In this document: piece by piece, positions 42,552 through 51,313 of the stretch
Position numbering within the stretch: position 1 is the first letter of the stretch
How the letters are laid out: every line of letters begins with the position of its first letter
Origin: Haloechinothrix aidingensis
GTDB taxonomy: Bacteria; Actinomycetota; Actinomycetes; Mycobacteriales; Pseudonocardiaceae
DNA length: 64,000 nt
Direction of reading: 5' to 3'
Assembly: GCF_013450155.1 (NCBI RefSeq)
Contig: NZ_JACCKD010000009.1
Location: forward strand, 1 to 64,000
Position numbers and translations under genes: made by a program
Notes under the pieces: generated by a model
Databases searched by the model: none
The model's input: the letters and a program-made list of their open reading frames with translations, nothing else
Told to the model about the DNA's origin: nothing

Positions 42552-43438
42552 ACGCGCGGGCCGCCGAACCGAGGCAGGCTGCCGAGCGCCTGCTGGCAAC
42601 CGACATCGGCGAGGTCACTCCGCTCGGCGGTGCGTTGTTCGCCGCGACCACGGCGGACGGGCAGCGGCTCGTGGCCAAGCGCGCGCCCGGCCCGGGTGCG
42701 CACGCTGCCGAGGCGGCCGGGCTGCGCTGGCTCGCCGAGCCGGCAGACGTGCCCGTGCCCGCCGTGTACGCCCACGACGAGCAGTGGCTGCTCATCGAGC
42801 GCGTGGACCGGGGAGCGCCCACAGCGGAGGCCGCCAGCGAGTTCGGCGCGGGGCTGGCCAGGCTTCACCTGCGCGGTGCCGCTGCCTTCGGTTCCCCGCC
42901 GCCGGGCGGGCCGACCGAGGCGTGGATCGGGTTGACGGGGATGCGCAACATCGAGGAACCGGACTGGCCCACCTTCTACGCTCGGCACCGCGTGGCACCG
43001 TACGTGCGCGCCGCGCGGGACAGCGGCGCGTTCGGTGCCGAGCAGGCCGCGGTCTTCGACCGGGTCTGCGACAGCCTCGACGCGCTCGCGGGTCCGGCCG
43101 AACCGCCCGCGCGGCTGCACGGGGACGCCTGGAGCGGCAACGTCCACTGGGCAGGCGGCGTCCACGGCCGGGTGTGGCTGCTCGACCCCGCCGCGCACGG
43201 CGGGCACCGGGAGACGGATCTGGCCATGTTGCGGCTGTTCGGCGCCCCGCTGCTGGAGCACATCCTGGACGCCTACGAGCAGACCGCCTCCGACGCGGGC
43301 GCCCCGCTCGCCGACGGCTGGACCGACCGGGTCGGCCTGCACCAGCTGTTCCCGCTGCTGGTGCACACCGTGCTGTTCGGCGGCGGGTACGCGGGCCAGG
43401 CACTGGCCGCCGCACGCTCCGCGCTCGCACTGCGCTGA
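42548..43438 (+). CDS. Fructosamine kinase family protein
   Basis: A 296-residue kinase-like protein of the fructosamine/ketosamine-3-kinase family: LVAKRAPG (candidate ATP-binding Lys), EAWIGLTGMRN, the catalytic RLHGDAWSGNVHW, and DPAAHGGHRETDLAML with metal-binding Asp. These enzymes phosphorylate sugar-modified lysines so that the adduct falls off, a protein deglycation repair. Coupled to ptpA by ATGA overlap. In E. coli-type and actinobacterial genomes the pairing with an LMW phosphatase is recurrent; the two may act on the same modified proteins (inference). Confidence 0.88.
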   Translation: MNARAAEPRQAAERLLATDIGEVTPLGGALFAATTADGQRLVAKRAPGPGAHAAEAAGLRWLAEPADVPVPAVYAHDEQWLLIERVDRGAPTAEAASEFGAGLARLHLRGAAAFGSPPPGGPTEAWIGLTGMRNIEEPDWPTFYARHRVAPYVRAARDSGAFGAEQAAVFDRVCDSLDALAGPAEPPARLHGDAWSGNVHWAGGVHGRVWLLDPAAHGGHRETDLAMLRLFGAPLLEHILDAYEQTASDAGAPLADGWTDRVGLHQLFPLLVHTVLFGGGYAGQALAAARSALALR

Positions 43439-43491
43439 CCCGGGCGCTGACGCAGGCACTGCGCTGACCGGCGACGAGGCGGGCTCACGCC

Positions 43492-44457
43492 GTGGCTTAC
43501 CGTGGGAGTGTGCGGTGGAAGCTCCTGTTACGTCCCAGCTGGCTGGCGTTGACGATCCTGGTGTTCGCCTTCGCCGCCGCGTGCTTCACCGTGCTCGGAC
43601 CGTGGCAGTTCGACCGGCACGACGAGCGAACGACACGGAACGAGGCCGTGCGGGAGTCGCTCGAAGCCGAGCCACGGCCGCTGACCACGGTCCTGCCGGA
43701 CGGGCAGGCGCCCGACGAGCGATCCGAGTGGTCCCGCGTGACGATCACCGGCGAGTACCTGGCCGACGACGAGGTCCTCGCGCGGCTGCGCACCGTGCAG
43801 GGCGAGCCCGCGTTCGAGGTGCTGACCCCGATGCGCACCGCCGAGGGCCGGGTGCTGGTCAACCGCGGGTACGTGCGCCCAGGCGAAGGCTCACGCGTAC
43901 CCGACTACGAGCCGCCACCGGATGGTGAGGTCACCGTCACGGCGCGGGCCCGGGTCGACGAGCCGCCACCGGGGGGCCGCGACGCCGTGGCCGACTCCAA
44001 TGGCGATCGGCCCCAGGTCTACAGCGCGAGCTCGGAGCTGGTCACCGAAGCGACCGGTACCGAGCTGCGCCCCGGGTACTTCCAGCTGGATGCCGGGCAG
44101 CCGGGTGTCGTCAACGCACTCCCGCTACCCCGCACCGAAGCGGGGCCGTTCTTCGGCTACGCGCTGCAGTGGATCGCGTTCGGCGTGATGGTGCTGCTCG
44201 GCTGGTTGTACTTCACCGTGCGGGAACTGCGGCCCGGTGGCGCGCTGGGCGCTCCGGCGGCTCGGGAGTCGCGGAGCGGCCCGGCACGGCGCCGCAAGAC
44301 GGTTGCCGAGATGCTCGCCGAGGACGAGGAACCGGGCGACGCCCCTGTAGACCACCCTGGCGACCACCCCGTCGGCGGCCCCGGCGCGACGCCCGAGCCA
44401 GCCGAACCGTCACCAGAGCGAGCAACGCGGAACCGAGACACGCGGACCATCCCGTGA
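43492..44457 (+). CDS. SURF1-family cytochrome c oxidase assembly protein
   Basis: A 321-residue membrane protein with the SURF1 plan: one N-terminal span (SWLALTILVFAFAAACFTVL) followed by GPWQFDRHDER, a large external domain (LVNRGYVRPG, ELRPGYFQLD), and a second span (WIAFGVMVLLGWLYFTVREL). A cytoplasmic tail with RRKTVAEMLAEDEEP follows. SURF1 helps insert haem a into cytochrome oxidase. The last 245 bp overlap the convergent cobD gene. Both frames look coding over at least part of the overlap. GTG 43492 or GTG 43510 could start it. Confidence 0.9.
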   Translation: MAYRGSVRWKLLLRPSWLALTILVFAFAAACFTVLGPWQFDRHDERTTRNEAVRESLEAEPRPLTTVLPDGQAPDERSEWSRVTITGEYLADDEVLARLRTVQGEPAFEVLTPMRTAEGRVLVNRGYVRPGEGSRVPDYEPPPDGEVTVTARARVDEPPPGGRDAVADSNGDRPQVYSASSELVTEATGTELRPGYFQLDAGQPGVVNALPLPRTEAGPFFGYALQWIAFGVMVLLGWLYFTVRELRPGGALGAPAARESRSGPARRRKTVAEMLAEDEEPGDAPVDHPGDHPVGGPGATPEPAEPSPERATRNRDTRTIP

Positions 44458-45244
44458 CCCGGGACAGCTCGACCGCGCGGGTCACGTGACCGGCGTCCGG
44501 GTTGCGCCCGGAACCGAGCACCGGCAGCTCCCGCACATGCCCCTGGAAGGAAGCCCTGCCGCCGAGCCTGATCTCCAACGCGCCCGCGAACGCTGCCTCG
44601 ACACGGCCGGCACTCGGGCTCGGATGCACGGAGGCGTCGCGCCGCCATGTCACCCACGCCTCCCGGGACGACCCGCCGACCACCGGCGCACCCAGCACAA
44701 CCAGCGCGGCCGTCCAGTGCGCGGGCACCAGGTCCATCACCTCGCCTGCCAGCCGCGGCACCACGGGACCCGGCCGCCCCGTGCGCCGGGCGCGGAGCCC
44801 GTGCACCACCCGGTGCGCGACCAGTCCGGGGGCCCCGGCGAGGGCACCCCACAGCAGCGGGGCGATCATCCGCGCCGCGGTGTTCTCCGCAACCGACTCG
44901 ACGGAAGCCCGTGCCAGGCCGACCCGGCCGAGCCCCGCCGAGTCGCGGAGGTCCACCTCGGCGAGGGCGCGGCGGACCGCGTCGAGATCCTCGCGTTCCA
45001 GCTCGCGGGCCAGCACGGAGCCGCGTACCGCCAGCGCGGCGCCGCCGAGCACTCCCCAGGTACCGGCCGCCGTGCCCAGCGCACGCAGCACGTATCCGGC
45101 AGCGCCGCCTGCGCGCCGTCCGAGCTGGTCGGCGGTCAGCCCGGCCACCGCGACCACATCGCCAGCGCGGCGGCTACCCGGCGCGCCACCGACCGCGTCG
45201 GCTACCGCCCCCAGCACGAGCCCGACGGCCCGACTCGAACTCAC
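44213..45244 (-). CDS. cobD: Divergent CobD/CbiB-family cobinamide synthesis protein
   Basis: A 343-residue membrane protein of the CobD/CbiB family, which attaches aminopropanol to adenosylcobyric acid. The core is recognisable: ARASVESVAENTAARMIAPL, LWGALAGAPGLVAHR, RRDASVHPSPSAGRVEAAFA and GALEIRLGGRASF. Two usually conserved segments are poor. The N-terminal DPR-HPV segment reads VGGAPGSRRAGDVVAVAG, and the NTLDAMVGH segment reads HGLRARRTGRPG. No single frameshift restores them. The protein may therefore have lost or changed its function. The Arg/Pro-rich C-terminal tail lies in the overlap with SURF1. Order SURF1-cobD is as in mycobacteria. Confidence 0.75.
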   Translation of the reverse strand: MSSSRAVGLVLGAVADAVGGAPGSRRAGDVVAVAGLTADQLGRRAGGAAGYVLRALGTAAGTWGVLGGAALAVRGSVLARELEREDLDAVRRALAEVDLRDSAGLGRVGLARASVESVAENTAARMIAPLLWGALAGAPGLVAHRVVHGLRARRTGRPGPVVPRLAGEVMDLVPAHWTAALVVLGAPVVGGSSREAWVTWRRDASVHPSPSAGRVEAAFAGALEIRLGGRASFQGHVRELPVLGSGRNPDAGHVTRAVELSRVTGWSACLGSALLALVTVRLARASRRGRRRGGRQGGLQGRRPVPRPRRASRQPSCGAVPGRSATPEPPERPARHRAAVPAR

Positions 45245-45356
45245 CCGGTTCTCCCCGTCTTCGGCAGGCGCTCTCGCAGCGACTGCCCCCCATATCGTGT
45301 GCTACGAACGCCGCCATTATGCACGACAGGGAGGTGCTCCGCGTGGCGTGTTCGCC

Positions 45357-46334
45357 TCACGCACGGGCCCAGTCGCGCAGCATGACACGCGCTATCGAGG
45401 AGTTGCCCGGCAGGCGCAGCGGGTCGTCGCCGTCGAACGCGGCGCGCACCCGCCCGCGGCTGAACCACTGCGCGTCCTCGATCTCCCCGTCGGCGGGCTG
45501 CAGCGGGCAGGAGCTGTCGGCGCGCGCGGCGAAACCCAGCATGATCGAGCGGGGGAACGGCCACGGCTGGCTGCCGAGGTAGCGGATGTCCCGGACGTCC
45601 ACGCCGACCTCTTCCCGGACCTCCCTGGCCACGCAGGACTCCAACGACTCCCCCGCCTCCACGAAACCCGCGAGTACCGAGTACCCCCCGCGTGGCCACT
45701 GCGGCTGCCTGGCGAGCAGGACGTGCTCGCCGTTGGTTCCCCTGTCGTCGTGCACGAGGCAGATCACCGCTGGATCGGTGCGCGGGTACTCCTCCCTGCC
45801 GCACGACGAGCAGCGCGATACCCACCCGAACTGGGCCAGCTCGGTGGCGCCGCCGCATTTCACGCAGAACCGCGCGCGCCGGTGCCAGTTCCGCAGGGCC
45901 AGCGCCGTGGTGAACAGCCCAGCACCCGCGTCGTCGAGATCTGCCCCGTGCTCGCGCAGCCCGACCCACAACTCGCCGTCGGCGACCACGTTCTCCACCT
46001 GCGCGCCGAACCGACCCGGCATCGGTACCGCTTCGCCGCCGGTCGCGTCCCTGTCGGCGAGTGCCCAGTAGTCGAAGCCACCCGACTCGCCCAGGAAGAT
46101 CGACTCCGGCGGAGGGACGTCGCCGTAGTCGCTGGCCGGCCGCAAGGCGAGGCACTCAGCAGTACCGTCGTCACCGTGCGGTACGGGAGCGCGCCCCTTG
46201 CTGTCCAGCAGCAGCACCCGCGCATTCGGCCAGCGGGCGCGAAGCCGCTCGGCGTCGGCGCGCAGCGCCTCGTGCCGATCCACCGCGACACGGGACAGCG
46301 CGGGAACGTCCGACAGCTGGAACGGAACGCTCAT
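45357..46334 (-). CDS. nudC: NAD(H) pyrophosphatase / RNA deNADding enzyme NudC
   Basis: The 325-residue protein has an N-terminal domain, a zinc ribbon (CVKCGGATELA and CSSCGREEYPR), and a Nudix box GFVEAGESLESCVAREVREE followed by the NudC signature SQPWPFPRSIMLGF. The enzyme hydrolyses NAD(H) to NMN(H) and AMP and removes NAD caps from RNA. All four zinc Cys and the Nudix Glu residues are present. Its ATG overlaps the stop of the upstream M16 gene by 1 nt, placing it last in the M16 operon. Confidence 0.94.
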   Translation of the reverse strand: MSVPFQLSDVPALSRVAVDRHEALRADAERLRARWPNARVLLLDSKGRAPVPHGDDGTAECLALRPASDYGDVPPPESIFLGESGGFDYWALADRDATGGEAVPMPGRFGAQVENVVADGELWVGLREHGADLDDAGAGLFTTALALRNWHRRARFCVKCGGATELAQFGWVSRCSSCGREEYPRTDPAVICLVHDDRGTNGEHVLLARQPQWPRGGYSVLAGFVEAGESLESCVAREVREEVGVDVRDIRYLGSQPWPFPRSIMLGFAARADSSCPLQPADGEIEDAQWFSRGRVRAAFDGDDPLRLPGNSSIARVMLRDWARA

Positions 46335-47734
46335 CAGCCCTGCTCGTCGACCGTGACCCCGCCCAGCGCGGTGAGCCCGCGCCGCACGGCCCCCGGGTCG
46401 CCGACGACGACCCCGGTGAACCGGGACGGCGCGAAGAAGTCGATGGCCGCCTCGGCGATATCCTCGGCCGAGGTGTCGGCCAACCGCCCGGGATGCGCGG
46501 CGAGCCAGTCGGCGCCGAGCCCGGCGTCGGCGAGCGCGACCAGCTGGTTGGCCAGCCCGGCCTGCGACGAGGTCCCGATCAGCAATGAGCCGATCGCGTA
46601 CTGCCGCACCGCGTCCGCTTCCTCCTCCGTCGGCGGGACCAGCCCGAGCCTGCCGAGCTCGTAGCGTGTCTCCAGCAGCGCGGCCGCGGTCACCTCACTG
46701 GCGGTGTCCGCGTCCACGACCAGCGTCGCGGAGTCACCGGTGAAGTCGAACCCGGAGTGCGCGCTGTAGGTGTAGCCCTTGTCCTCGCGGATGTTCTCCA
46801 CGAGACGGGAGGAGAAGTACCCGCCGTAGGCGAGGTTGGCCAGCTGCAGCGCGGCGTACCTCTCGTCGGTGCGCGGCACGGCCTGCGCGGACAGCCTGAT
46901 CTGCGACTGCACGGCTCCCGGCCTGCTCACCAGGCTGATGTCGGCACCGCTCACGCGCGGGACGGGCTCGATCCGGGAGGCGGCCGCGCTCGCGTCCCAG
47001 CCGCCGAGGGCACGCTCGACGTCGGTGACGACCGTGTCCGGGTCGATGTCACCGACAAGCACCATGACCGATCCGCTCGGCAGCACCCCGGCGCCGTGCA
47101 AGGCGCGCACGTCTTCGGCCGTCACCGCCGCGACATCGGCGGCCTCGGGCACCTCGCGCGTGGCAGGGTGGTCGCCGAACCGCTTGCGCTGCAGGGCCTC
47201 ACGCGCGATCACCCGCGGCTGGGTGCGAGCCACGGCCAGCCGCTCGGTCAGCCGGTCCCGCTCCCTGGCGACCTCGGCCTCGGTGTACGTCGCCCCCGTC
47301 AGTACGTCGGCGAGCACGTCAAGCAGCGTCGGCAGCCCCTCTGCGAGCGCGCTGCCGCTCAATGACAGGTACTCCGGGCCGACAACCGTGTTCAGCTCAC
47401 TGCCGATCAGCGCGAGGTCGGTGTCGATCGCCACGCGGTCCCGGCGCGCCGTTCCGGTCAGCATGGACTCTGCGAGCACCTCGGCGCGCGCGCTGTGCAT
47501 CGGGTCGGTCCCACCGAACGGGATGTGGACCCGCAGCTCCACCATGGGCACGTTGGACTTGCGCACCGCGAGCAGGCGCAGCCCGTTGCCGAGGACGGTG
47601 TCGGTTACCGCCAGCTCCGCGGCGGCGCGCTGGTCGCCGAGCTCGGGCAGCGGTCGCGGACCGTGCGGGGTGGTGCCGATCTCCTCGGCACTGCGGTGCG
47701 CCCCCTGCTGCGGCTGCGCGGATGTCCCGGTCAC
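46334..47734 (-). CDS. M16-family peptidase-like subunit without the zinc motif
   Basis: A 466-residue M16 (insulinase/PqqL) family protein. It has the family fold (LGNGLRLLAVRKSNVPMVEL, VMVLVGDIDPD) and the substrate-binding Arg/Tyr motif in YFSSRLVENIREDKGYTYSA. The usual HxxEH zinc site is replaced by ARAEVLAESML, so it cannot bind zinc there. Such members form a heterodimer with a catalytic M16 partner, which is encoded directly upstream and overlaps by 4 nt (GTGA). The substrate is unknown. Confidence 0.9.
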   Translation of the reverse strand: MTGTSAQPQQGAHRSAEEIGTTPHGPRPLPELGDQRAAAELAVTDTVLGNGLRLLAVRKSNVPMVELRVHIPFGGTDPMHSARAEVLAESMLTGTARRDRVAIDTDLALIGSELNTVVGPEYLSLSGSALAEGLPTLLDVLADVLTGATYTEAEVARERDRLTERLAVARTQPRVIAREALQRKRFGDHPATREVPEAADVAAVTAEDVRALHGAGVLPSGSVMVLVGDIDPDTVVTDVERALGGWDASAAASRIEPVPRVSGADISLVSRPGAVQSQIRLSAQAVPRTDERYAALQLANLAYGGYFSSRLVENIREDKGYTYSAHSGFDFTGDSATLVVDADTASEVTAAALLETRYELGRLGLVPPTEEEADAVRQYAIGSLLIGTSSQAGLANQLVALADAGLGADWLAAHPGRLADTSAEDIAEAAIDFFAPSRFTGVVVGDPGAVRRGLTALGGVTVDEQG

Positions 47735-49044
47735 TGCGCTCCCTCCGTGTCGTGCGTGGCGTTCTGCGAGTTCGAGCTCGGCTCGACGAACAACACCGCT
47801 CGCGAGTCGGGCCGCAGGGCCTTCGCGGCGGCCGCGACGTCCTCCGGGGTCACCGCACCGATACGCGCGGGGAGGTCGTGGATGAGCGCAGGATCTCCGT
47901 AGAGCAGCTCGAACGAGCCGAGCGCCAGCGTCCGCGAGACGATCCGGTCGTTCTCGCCGTGCAGCGCGGCCGTCCACCGTGCGGTGGCCTTGGACAGCTC
48001 GGCCTGCTCAGGGGGGCGGGAGGCGAGCGTGTCCAGCTCGTCGTCCAGCGCATCAAGCACCTGCTGCGCGGGCACGTCCGCAGGGTGGATCGCCGTCACC
48101 GAGAAGGTGTCCGGGTCCCTCGCCTCGAACGGGCCGAACAGGCCTGCCTCCGCGTTGATGTCGCTGACCAGCGCGTCGGAGTGCACCAGGCGCTGCTGCA
48201 GGCGCGCGCCCTCCCCCTCTGCCAGCACGCTGGCGAGCACGATGTTGGCCAGGTAGCTGTCCATCTCCTCGATCGGGTCGTCCATCCGGTACCCGACAGC
48301 CAGCGCAGGCAGCGGGGCGTGCGGATCGGCATGCGTATCACGCTTCTCGGTGCCGGGCCGCGGCTCGGCGAAGGACGGGCGGTGCGGCACCTGCCGCGCG
48401 GGCACGTCGGCGAAGTGCTTGTCGATCAGTTCGCGGGCCCGCTCCGGGCGGAAGTCCCCCGTGACGGTGAGGACGGCGTTGGCGGGCGCGTAGTAGGCGT
48501 CGAAGAACGCCGCGCAGTCGTCCAGCGTGGCCTGCTCGAGATCGGTGAAGTCGCCGTAGCCGTTGTGCGCGTTCGGGAAGGTCTCGTACAGCACCGGCGG
48601 GAGCAGGATCCACGGGAACCCCCCGTACGGGCGGTTGAGCACGTTGAGCCTGATCTCTTCCTTGACGACGTCGATCTGGTTCGCCAGGTTCTCCTCGGTC
48701 AGCTTCGGTGCCCGCATCCGGTCCGCCTCGAGGAACAGCGCCCGCTCCAGCGCCGCCGAGGGCAGCACCGCGAAGTAGTCGGTGTAGTCCGGATGCGTCG
48801 AGCCGTTGAACATCCCCCCGCTACCCTGGATGTGACGGAAGTGCGCGAGCTTGGCCAGGCTCTCGCTTCCCTGGAACATCAGGTGCTCGAAGAGATGCGC
48901 GAACCCGGTGCGCCCTTCCGGTTCGGATCGGAATCCCACGTCGTAATGCACGCTCACACCGACGACCTGGGTCGTGGTGTCCGGCGCGAGTACGACGCGC
49001 AACCCGTTGTCGAGCCTGTACCGGTGCAACTCGCCTGCTCCCAT
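47731..49044 (-). CDS. M16-family zinc peptidase, catalytic subunit
   Basis: A 437-residue protein with the inverted zinc motif in TGFAHLFEHLMFQGSE (HxxEH) and the distal Glu ligand in IDVVKEEIRLNVLNRPY. The C-terminal half is the second M16 domain. It has no signal peptide, so it should act in the cytoplasm, degrading peptides in a closed chamber formed with the non-catalytic partner at 46334-47734. ATG 49044 gives the family start MGAGELHRYRLDNGLRV. Divergent from the neutral zinc peptidase gene at 49148. Confidence 0.93.
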   Translation of the reverse strand: MGAGELHRYRLDNGLRVVLAPDTTTQVVGVSVHYDVGFRSEPEGRTGFAHLFEHLMFQGSESLAKLAHFRHIQGSGGMFNGSTHPDYTDYFAVLPSAALERALFLEADRMRAPKLTEENLANQIDVVKEEIRLNVLNRPYGGFPWILLPPVLYETFPNAHNGYGDFTDLEQATLDDCAAFFDAYYAPANAVLTVTGDFRPERARELIDKHFADVPARQVPHRPSFAEPRPGTEKRDTHADPHAPLPALAVGYRMDDPIEEMDSYLANIVLASVLAEGEGARLQQRLVHSDALVSDINAEAGLFGPFEARDPDTFSVTAIHPADVPAQQVLDALDDELDTLASRPPEQAELSKATARWTAALHGENDRIVSRTLALGSFELLYGDPALIHDLPARIGAVTPEDVAAAAKALRPDSRAVLFVEPSSNSQNATHDTEGAQ

Positions 49045-49147
49045 GGCCTCCACCCTACTGACCCGGCAGGGTGGCTGCGGCAAGCGCCGTCGCAACACTC
49101 GATACGCTGGAGCAGGCAGCGTGCACCATCCCAGCGAGGACCGGCAG

Positions 49148-50134
49148 ATGACGACTCCCAGGCCCGGCACGGCCGGCGACCCCGACACGGGCGAGCCCGA
49201 CGTCTCCACCGGTACGCGAGGCTGGCCGCTCGGGCACCGCGCCGCCCTGACCGCCTGTGTCGTGCTGATGATCGCCGGCCTGGCGGTGGTCGCCGTCACC
49301 GGCGGTAGCGAGGAGCCCGTCCCGGGTGACCCCCGGGCCGCCGAACCACCATCGGCGGCCGAGCCGCCCCCGAGCTCGCCCGGCCAGGGAGCCGCGGGTT
49401 CGGCCGACACCAGTGCCGAGCCGGTACTCGCGCTCGGCGACCACCCGTTGCTACAGGACGAGCAGGTCGGGCTGCCGAACCTGGAGTGTTACCTGCCGGA
49501 ATGGCGCAGCACCCAGGAGGCGGCCGAGGAGTTCTTCCGCGCGGCGACCGCATGCCTCGACGAGGCGTGGGAGCCGGTACTGCAGGCGCACGACCTGCCG
49601 TTCCACTCGCCGGAGCTGGTATTTCCGACCGGCTCCGAGTTCGACAGCGAGTGCGGCACCATCTCCGTCGGCGTGCAGACGGCGGCGTACTACTGCGAGG
49701 GCGAGCTGTTCCTGCCCTTCGACGGGCTGCAGACCCAGCAGTACGGCAACAACCCCGGTGTGTACCTCGCGCTGCTCGCCCACGAGTACGGGCATCACGT
49801 GCAGGACCTGGCGGGGATCATGGAAGCTGCCTGGGACGAGATCTACCAGGAAGGCAGGAACACCTCGGCGGGCCAGGAGCTGCACCGTCGCATGGAACTG
49901 CAGGCGCAGTGCTTCTCCGGCATGTTCCTCGGTTCCCATGTCGAACGTGGCACCGTCACCAGGGATGCCTACGACAACGCGTGGTCGGACCAGGCCACTC
50001 GCGGGGACGACACCTCAGGCGGGCGTGACCACGGGAGCAACGAGAACTACGCGACGTGGTGGCGCACGGGGGCGCAGGACAACCGCATCGCCGAGTGCAA
50101 CACTTTCACGGCAAGCAGCGAGTCGGTCAGGTAA
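49148..50134 (+). CDS. Membrane-anchored neutral zinc metallopeptidase (YpfJ/Zn_peptidase family)
   Basis: The 328-residue product has a short cytoplasmic N-terminus, one membrane segment (ALTACVVLMIAGLAVVAVT), a Pro/Ala-rich linker, and an external domain with the zinc motif LALLAHEYGHHVQDLAG and downstream RRMELQAQCFSGMFLGSH. Four or more Cys residues in the external domain may form disulphides. The family is widespread but its substrates are unknown. GAGG lies 8 nt before ATG 49148. It overlaps the convergent gene at its 3' end by 8 bp. Confidence 0.88.
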   Translation: MTTPRPGTAGDPDTGEPDVSTGTRGWPLGHRAALTACVVLMIAGLAVVAVTGGSEEPVPGDPRAAEPPSAAEPPPSSPGQGAAGSADTSAEPVLALGDHPLLQDEQVGLPNLECYLPEWRSTQEAAEEFFRAATACLDEAWEPVLQAHDLPFHSPELVFPTGSEFDSECGTISVGVQTAAYYCEGELFLPFDGLQTQQYGNNPGVYLALLAHEYGHHVQDLAGIMEAAWDEIYQEGRNTSAGQELHRRMELQAQCFSGMFLGSHVERGTVTRDAYDNAWSDQATRGDDTSGGRDHGSNENYATWWRTGAQDNRIAECNTFTASSESVR

Positions 50135-50576
50135 CGCGACCGCCGGCACGCGTGATCACCGACGCGTAGACGGCCCCGCCGAGGCAGCTCAGCGCGACCA
50201 GCACCAGCCCCACCGGCCGGTACCAGTCGTGATACTGCTTGGCGACGTCGGCGCTGTAGACCTTCTCGCCCGACTCCGGAACGGCGATATCGATGCGCTC
50301 GTCCTCACCGTGCCCGCAGGCGTCCAACGGCGCCTCGCGACGGTCGGCGCCCGCGCTGAACTCCACGACCGCCGTGGCGTTCGGCTCGCTGCACGGAGCG
50401 GACTCCACCACGGTCGCCTCGACCACCCGGCCGTCGATGCTCGGTGCGCCCGCGAAGAGCCCTGGCCCGAACCACCATACGGCGAAGACCACCGCTATCC
50501 CCACGAACCCGGCAGCCAGCAGCGCACCGGAACGCATCTCCGCGTCCCGCTCGCCATGCACCTGCCGTTCGCGCAC
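50127..50576 (-). CDS. Small membrane protein, two spans with an external domain
   Basis: About 149 residues from GTG 50576 (ATG 50537 is also possible). Two membrane segments (LLAAGFVGIAVVFAVWWF and PVGLVLVALSCLGGAVYA) flank an external region of about 80 residues. That region has two Cys (ESAPCSEPN, LDACGHGEDE) that could form a disulphide. The layout resembles DUF3592-like actinobacterial proteins but I do not assign a family. No functional clue comes from neighbours. Confidence 0.65.
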   Translation of the reverse strand: MRERQVHGERDAEMRSGALLAAGFVGIAVVFAVWWFGPGLFAGAPSIDGRVVEATVVESAPCSEPNATAVVEFSAGADRREAPLDACGHGEDERIDIAVPESGEKVYSADVAKQYHDWYRPVGLVLVALSCLGGAVYASVITRAGGRVT

Positions 50577-50633
50577 ACCCACGATCCTTGCAGATGACCC
50601 CGCCACACGCCCACTCGAAACCGGCTGAAGCGC

Positions 50634-51185
50634 TCAGTCCCGCGGTGGAGTGTCCCAGTCCTGGATGTCCTTTCCGGCCTCGCGCGCCAGGATGTCCAGC
50701 GCGGCCGTCGCCCCGGCACCCGCGGAGATCACGGCCTGGCTACGGCTCGGGCGGGTGAGCCCACCCGCGGCGTACACCCGGTCGACGCTGGTGCGGTACT
50801 CGTTGTCGACGAGTACCCGCTTCTCGTCCACGTCGACGCCGAGCTCCTCGGCGAGGCCGCGGGCGCGCTTGCCTGCCGCGAGCACCACGTAGTCCGCTTC
50901 CGTGGCACCGGACCCGGACCGCACCACGAACCGGCCGTTCTCGGCGGAGACGCCGGTGACCTCCGCGTCATGCAGCTCGGCGCCGAAACCGGTGACCTGC
51001 TCACGCGCCACCGCCTGGAACGCCGAGCCGTTGATCTCGCCGATACCCAGGTAGTTGTGCAGCTCGGCGCTGTGCATCGCCGTCTTGTCCTGGCCGAAGA
51101 CCACCGCGCGTTGGTCGTTCTTGGCCAGCAACAGCGCCGCGCTCAACCCAGCCGGTCCGTCTCCGACAATCACGACCGTGCTCAT
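50634..51185 (-). CDS. Short FAD-binding oxidoreductase of thioredoxin-reductase type, one domain
   Basis: A 183-residue flavoprotein with the Rossmann motif VVIVGDGPAGLSAALLLAK and the second FAD motif RVYAAGGLTRPSRSQAVISA, as in thioredoxin reductase-like enzymes. Full enzymes have about 310 residues, with an inserted NADPH domain carrying a CxxC pair. Here both the NADPH domain and all Cys are missing, and the FAD domain halves are joined directly (YVVLAAGKRARGL). Complete start and stop and good codon bias suggest a functional short form rather than a fragment. Substrate and electron donor are unknown. Confidence 0.8.
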   Translation of the reverse strand: MSTVVIVGDGPAGLSAALLLAKNDQRAVVFGQDKTAMHSAELHNYLGIGEINGSAFQAVAREQVTGFGAELHDAEVTGVSAENGRFVVRSGSGATEADYVVLAAGKRARGLAEELGVDVDEKRVLVDNEYRTSVDRVYAAGGLTRPSRSQAVISAGAGATAALDILAREAGKDIQDWDTPPRD

Positions 51186-51313
51186 GACAGCTCCTCACCT
51201 CACGACTCCTCGGCCAGTCGGCCGGCACACCGACGTCGGTACAACGTAGTAGATCACGTGCGCCGGGACGTGACACGGCTCGGTACAGCACCCGGATCCG
51301 AGAAGCACCCGCG

